From the NCBI GenBank assembly GCA_024687845.1, contig JAILEL010000080.1, positions 1 to 7,048 of the forward strand: a DNA stretch of 7,048 bases, read 5' to 3'. Origin of the DNA: Eubacterium sp. GTDB lineage: Bacteria > Bacillota_A > Clostridia > Lachnospirales > Lachnospiraceae. The first letter of the stretch is position 1. Every line of letters begins with the position of its first letter. Shown piece by piece: positions 6,701 through 7,048 of the stretch. Made by a program: the position numbers and the translations under genes. The notes below the pieces were generated by a model, which saw nothing but the letters and a program-made list of their open reading frames with translations, had not been told where the DNA came from and did no database searches.

Positions 6701-7048
6701 GACGGAAAGTACAGCACCGAAACTGAGCGTATCGATACTATTACTGTAAAAGAGATAAACTCTGAACACAGTACTATTCCGTTTAATGCAGATGAAGCCT
6801 ATTTGGATGGCAATAAGCTCTATAAGGTAACACGTACTTTGCCCGAGGATCAGGCAGGTGTTTTAGCTTGGAAACTTCAGGTAACAGAGGTCAAAGGCGG
6901 AAAAGAAACCACCGTCAGAGATGATGTTACGGGCCTCAGTGCGATCAAGGTTGCTGAAAGAACAAGGATAAATGTTCTTCAAGTAGTTTCTACTTCAAAT
7001 AATAAAGATCATTCGTACTTGTATAATAATAAGAATGGTACTGAAGTA
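641..7048 (+). CDS. Giant exported multidomain protein with InlB-type B-repeats and DUF5057-like C-terminal block (3' end outside window)
   Basis: The ATG at 641 follows AAGGAGG by 8 bases. The frame reads through to 7048 with no stop, so at least 2136 residues are encoded and the C-terminus is not visible. In order I see: a signal peptide or anchor (1-44); a VLEIVP segment (75-102); an acidic stretch near 215-237; short aromatic repeats and a Tyr/Trp-rich region (412-660); three InlB-type B-repeats ending in YAKW, YAHW and YAKW (905-1168); a first alpha/beta-like segment with VKVVTVTPDEL, ADLIILNE and CPVLFDYN (1247-1351); and a DUF5057-like block from DIRILEIEPG (1570) with MSSLEF, YDVIFMG and YPIIFDDGFF. 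The match to DUF5057, a Lachnospiraceae family of very large proteins of unknown function, is from memory of its conserved phrases. The protein probably acts on the cell surface. It may be an adhesin or scaffold connected to the pilin-like product encoded just upstream. No catalytic residue set is recognised. Whether a sortase motif or other wall anchor follows cannot be seen. Confidence 0.92.
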   Translation, partial: MTRIGRNKFFKMAIGFLMTCVLVISLFAGIGAIWVNEETHEASADTDMLDASNKYVVPAGSAGSVNDATKGTASNPFTVLEIVPNHNMAQFGYLVGGQEPIDLLKFALSEDYDTYHDKLSEYMDIEPLTAEDATNVFNDHRVEGETYTLKKGAETETLTFGDSKILWVEDTGATTQYGQYEKVASGEVDNGLTALVEEKTDLIVGWTVVKQNPEDTEPIPERYIENELEEDDICAEYEEAERKIIGEPTDPTPVQYVKNENEYFVKVQPGTGLFSAAKYDYEGENKGTYSLEHRLVDKTKESGTLSIYDPTQVVYSTPNNITYDAAHGKYYATGGSNGFGTAGNYVVFILKATDGSEDDLPSYNAVGTGDIGKIYSEGNYNYNLKYNSFNVNEVAKTANYDFVKHEWAWRIVSKTEYNSFGGDKKEPRWEDTTDVNEFNNYTDGDTRKLDETITYEQFNAITDPNFKGNEEKDVTETRYNQLGNNYRRMEPEESTITQLTYDQWSGHGSDSNYYKEEGGRQLTWTERKDWSTDRYYNKAIESNITSPQRYIDLYNDPADYGFDYSRNEWVVISEDDYHRLGSYNTNVRKYEGSWWSGYTYYMRKVDALTYYEYKFFKKTITKPAKYFEITYKKYTYQLQKYEIYKVVQEHYFTCDYIYAGEGTGNACVVFKYAGKNGKYVVDVDKVVSGNVSQRANYPMAYDEDLTNTVPKDIQWVDDAAGDYTLVDATKYLVPQEVGTYQRKFGTHETVNLGEYSRTPLEEKTIVEEKEKNGVKTVIGERDYDRYVVVPVYSKDPTFTYRLKAYTSVLSGSIESNANLSLIALYKWTGEKYAQKAEDISQSFIDEHTLPTYMQDGAPAVAQMYTEESGTVIPVAIPYRFLDQQYSTAYLSSFTSNDLFKKSAIGLAYKNNTISAQNEELSSFTFLGWYTDAYGVNKFSDDTQIMGDTRIYAKWLGKYTDDTTGYSISFAANDSEDDRATNMPDTITGISKNSKIIAPDSVPMRNGYTFDGWYNGKGEKFKFDTVQMTDAIMDTEEDGEGHTVATKNLTLYAHWKAVGTKRYTFVFNPNERTLPLSVTIKQWVNNDGEGNPVYADYVSSSLANIADNGFGEFEVDSVKPYADGYTFDGWYMESECVNKFRFDSAGIEQISEAYPVSGDTVTYTLYAKWINNSRKPKYNVTFILNKPSAAVASPTFSSSVLSSSGITVNASGNYVKTSLEYGSIIPNFKDIKPSLTGNVEAKLDNYKVKVVTVTPDELKNTSSESFKLIGRADLIILNETCEDEIKELWNKHKKYTSLTAKKTSDDNYVTSFAQNDLSWDAVLEIMSRITGYKYVSGERKDIKTCPVLFDYNIYDNCLTEGSEGYQEIGIVAKDKKNKDITISEEPSNKANIFKLYLMTQSASPITIYNAYVSGKQTSISNEIKTNADGKAILVKRGTTSTPFATDSSSDANLFWNRYTLVPFSALSKSDWTENRLNALKSIGFTEGVSLNTILGTSRIKNRLFIYNNIEGDSKKDINLISGFTQPVALETSSFNDVKGLLNDPAGTNYKTSDVFYYMLHGTTQYENLARDIRILEIEPGTEFHTDEYWFWYISHYVPNVTGTITGKGMSSLEFQCNIEDLNSTYDVIFMGTNKTRKTLDEANGIDDSSLNKIEPYTNTQWTERKYDHEGNIATLINTIKSDIGRDHSSTAIWKLKEHYTIGSKVYDWYYGEDKGSNEYGTVLVVNQSDYNHGAVINEWNDDRDRTGDAGTYSFRYDSNYIYIRLCDTECEGYYSGHGMGRKWHETKPTVYKYYAIAYATEKEIVHKETYYTYYHTGNISTTSQYAVGSFSSLKVNSDGTVEPKAKTIGSTTNVNDDLTVKAAFSGNDFTFTKYKAVAEFIKAKYPIIFDDGFFISSTDDSINTLLIDPATWIYKLLDELVTDSPNREDNRNWFRLNTIDDTGIEAFRSSLMNKTFKLEVKKAPIAYQDKSKLTGSVAEKDRKVYINGADPNNRDLEFEIRINEIGTGGKYKLKLFIDTNGDGKYSTETERIDTITVKEINSEHSTIPFNADEAYLDGNKLYKVTRTLPEDQAGVLAWKLQVTEVKGGKETTVRDDVTGLSAIKVAERTRINVLQVVSTSNNKDHSYLYNNKNGTEV
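863..946 (+). other. N-terminal VLEIVP segment, DUF5057-style
   Basis: Residues 75-102 begin NPFTVLEIVPN and continue to FGYLVGGQEPID. The VLEIVP phrase resembles ILEIEP at 1573-1578, where the C-terminal block starts. In DUF5057-type proteins, as I remember them, this phrase opens the mature protein just after the signal peptide. It reads as a buried beta strand followed by a loop. The role is unknown. Confidence 0.5.
1874..2478 (+). repeat. Degenerate short protein repeats with motif [IVL]-[ST]-x3-[YFW]
   Basis: Within the giant protein a short motif recurs. It appears as IVSKTEYNSF (I411; anchor V412), ITYEQFNAI (453), VTETRYNQL (474), LTYDQWSG (499), LTWTERKDW (522, where Arg replaces the aromatic), ISEDDYHRL (572) and LTYYEYKFF (608). 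The central four are 21-25 residues apart and the others 36-50. Each motif would form a beta strand with an outward aromatic residue, followed by a polar loop often rich in Asn, Asp and Tyr. I do not recognise this as a named repeat family. Choline-binding repeats are also aromatic and about 20 residues long, but their GW...WYY signature is missing. Confidence 0.45.
2135..2620 (+). other. First Tyr/Trp-rich region of the giant protein
   Basis: In residues 499-660 I count 27 tyrosines and 6 tryptophans by hand, about one Tyr per six residues. Dense runs include YTYY, TYYEY, TYKKYTY and YEIY. Landmarks are SGHG (505-508), WTERK (524-528), WVVISEDDY (569-577), SWWSG (593-597) and TKPAKY (621-626). 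Such composition is typical of sugar- or wall-binding surface modules or of beta-solenoid faces. No ligand can be named from the sequence. Confidence 0.6.
3353..3502 (+). repeat. InlB-type B-repeat 1 (Listeria-Bacteroides repeat)
   Basis: Residues 905-954 carry FTFLGWYTDAYGVNKF at the centre and end in IYAKW. The pattern F-x-GWY-x(5)-G ... YA[KH]W is the signature of the InlB B-repeat/Listeria-Bacteroides repeat family. That family forms small ubiquitin-like modules on secreted surface proteins of Gram-positive bacteria and some Bacteroidetes. The N-terminal half of this copy is more divergent than in copies 2 and 3. Confidence 0.82.
3533..3802 (+). repeat. InlB-type B-repeat 2
   Basis: Residues 965-1054 contain a first strand with YSISFAAND and a proline-containing turn (VPMRNGY). 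The core TFDGWYNGKGEKFKF follows, and an acidic insertion before LTLYAHW makes the unit longer than usual. Its central DNA is nearly identical to that of repeat 3. Confidence 0.88.
3654..3669 (+). repeat. 16-base direct repeat, copy 1 (second copy 4005-4020)
   Basis: ATGGATATACTTTTGA at 3654-3669 is repeated exactly at 4005-4020, 351 bases (117 codons) apart and in the same frame. It encodes the GYTFD part of B-repeats 2 and 3, and near-identity continues into the GWY codons with only synonymous T/C changes. This fits a fairly recent duplication or DNA exchange between the two units. Confidence 0.85.
3821..4144 (+). repeat. InlB-type B-repeat 3
   Basis: Residues 1061-1168 run from RYTFVFNPNE through VKPYADGYTFDGWY, with W1129, to YTLYAKW (W1168). 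At about 108 residues it is longer than a typical B-repeat (about 70), because of polar insertions before and after the GWY core. Three consecutive B-repeats would form a stalk-like spacer between the aromatic N-terminal half and the alpha/beta C-terminal half. Confidence 0.87.
4379..4693 (+). other. First alpha/beta-like segment (possible half-copy of the DUF5057-type fold)
   Basis: Residues 1247-1351 show a strand and turn, VKVVTVTPDEL. An amphipathic stretch leads to a hydrophobic strand ADLIILNE (1271-1278). Helical segments (DEIKELWNKHKKY and DLSWDAVLEIMSRI) follow, and then a second buried strand CPVLFDYN (1344-1351). Alternating short hydrophobic strands and helices point to a Rossmann-like or flavodoxin-like layout. 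The order parallels the C-terminal block. No active site is recognised. Confidence 0.4.
5708..6091 (+). other. Second Tyr/Trp-rich region, inserted in the DUF5057-like block
   Basis: Residues 1690-1817 hold about 20 tyrosines in 128 residues by hand count, with runs such as DWYY, YKYY and YYTYY. Landmarks recur from the first Tyr/Trp-rich region in the same order: WTERK just upstream (1660-1664), VVNQSDY (1723-1729), YYSG (1772-1775) and TKPTVY (1785-1790). A CxxxC pair (C1765, C1769) is present and stands out in a cysteine-poor protein. Confidence 0.55.
6689..6727 (+). other. Possible calcium-binding loop DTNGDGKY
   Basis: Residues D2017, N2019, D2021, G2022 and K2023-Y2024, with E2027 and E2029 further on, match the start of a DxNxDGxx EF-hand-like or dockerin-type calcium loop. 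The preceding strand KLKLFI and the following acidic residues suit an extracellular calcium site. The position-12 Glu of a classical EF-hand is off by one, and no helices flank it, so a non-EF loop is more likely. Confidence 0.4.

Larger units (their letters stand above)
5348..7048 (+). other. DUF5057-like C-terminal block, incomplete at window end
   Basis: From residue 1570 on, the conserved-looking phrases are DIRILEIEPG (1570-1579), MSSLEF (1608-1613) and YDVIFMG (1624-1630). After an approximately 250-residue insertion come AVAEFIKAKYPIIFDDGFF (ending 1893) and a region ending in INVLQVV (2110-2116). These agree with my memory of DUF5057, a family of unknown function found mainly in Lachnospiraceae. 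Typical members have the YDVIFMG and YPIIFDDG strands much closer together than seen here, as far as I recall. The last phrase, VLQVV, may open a further repeat of the same layout beyond the window. Confidence 0.6.

Noticed and set aside
1..7048. CRISPR array, tRNA, rRNA or insertion sequence
   Set aside because: No regularly spaced identical repeats, no tRNA-like cloverleaf, no rRNA motif and no transposase reading frame or terminal inverted repeats were seen.

Overview
The window most likely comes from a low-to-medium GC Bacillota genome, probably Lachnospiraceae (Butyrivibrio- or Roseburia-like). This rests on the strong AAGGAGG ribosome binding site, the moderately AT-rich codon use and the kind of giant surface protein encoded. 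It is inferred from protein style, not from a marker gene. Everything real is on the plus strand and there are only two genes, each cut by a window edge.

Positions 1-537 are the 3' end of a gene whose start lies upstream. The visible 178 residues look like the C-terminal body of a type IV pilin-like (minor pilin or pseudopilin) protein, judged on pattern only. A 103-base gap (538-640) follows. It has no convincing promoter or terminator. It does hold two mutually exclusive hairpins just ahead of a strong ribosome binding site.

Positions 641-7048 are one uninterrupted reading frame of at least 2136 codons with no stop before the window ends. It encodes a giant exported protein. The order of its parts is: signal peptide or N-terminal anchor (residues 1-44); a VLEIVP segment (75-102); an unrecognised region; a Tyr/Trp-rich region with short degenerate repeats (about 412-660); another unrecognised region; three InlB/Listeria-Bacteroides-type B-repeats (905-1168); a first alpha/beta-like segment (about 1247-1351); a linker; and a C-terminal block resembling the Lachnospiraceae DUF5057 family (from about 1570 to the window end). 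A second Tyr/Trp-rich insertion (1690-1817) lies inside that block.

The working picture is a pilin-like gene followed, probably in one operon, by a giant modular cell-surface protein. The large protein could be a pilus-associated adhesin or scaffold. The pilin link, the DUF5057 assignment and the adhesin role are inferences. The open frame, the repeats and the hairpins are read directly from the sequence.
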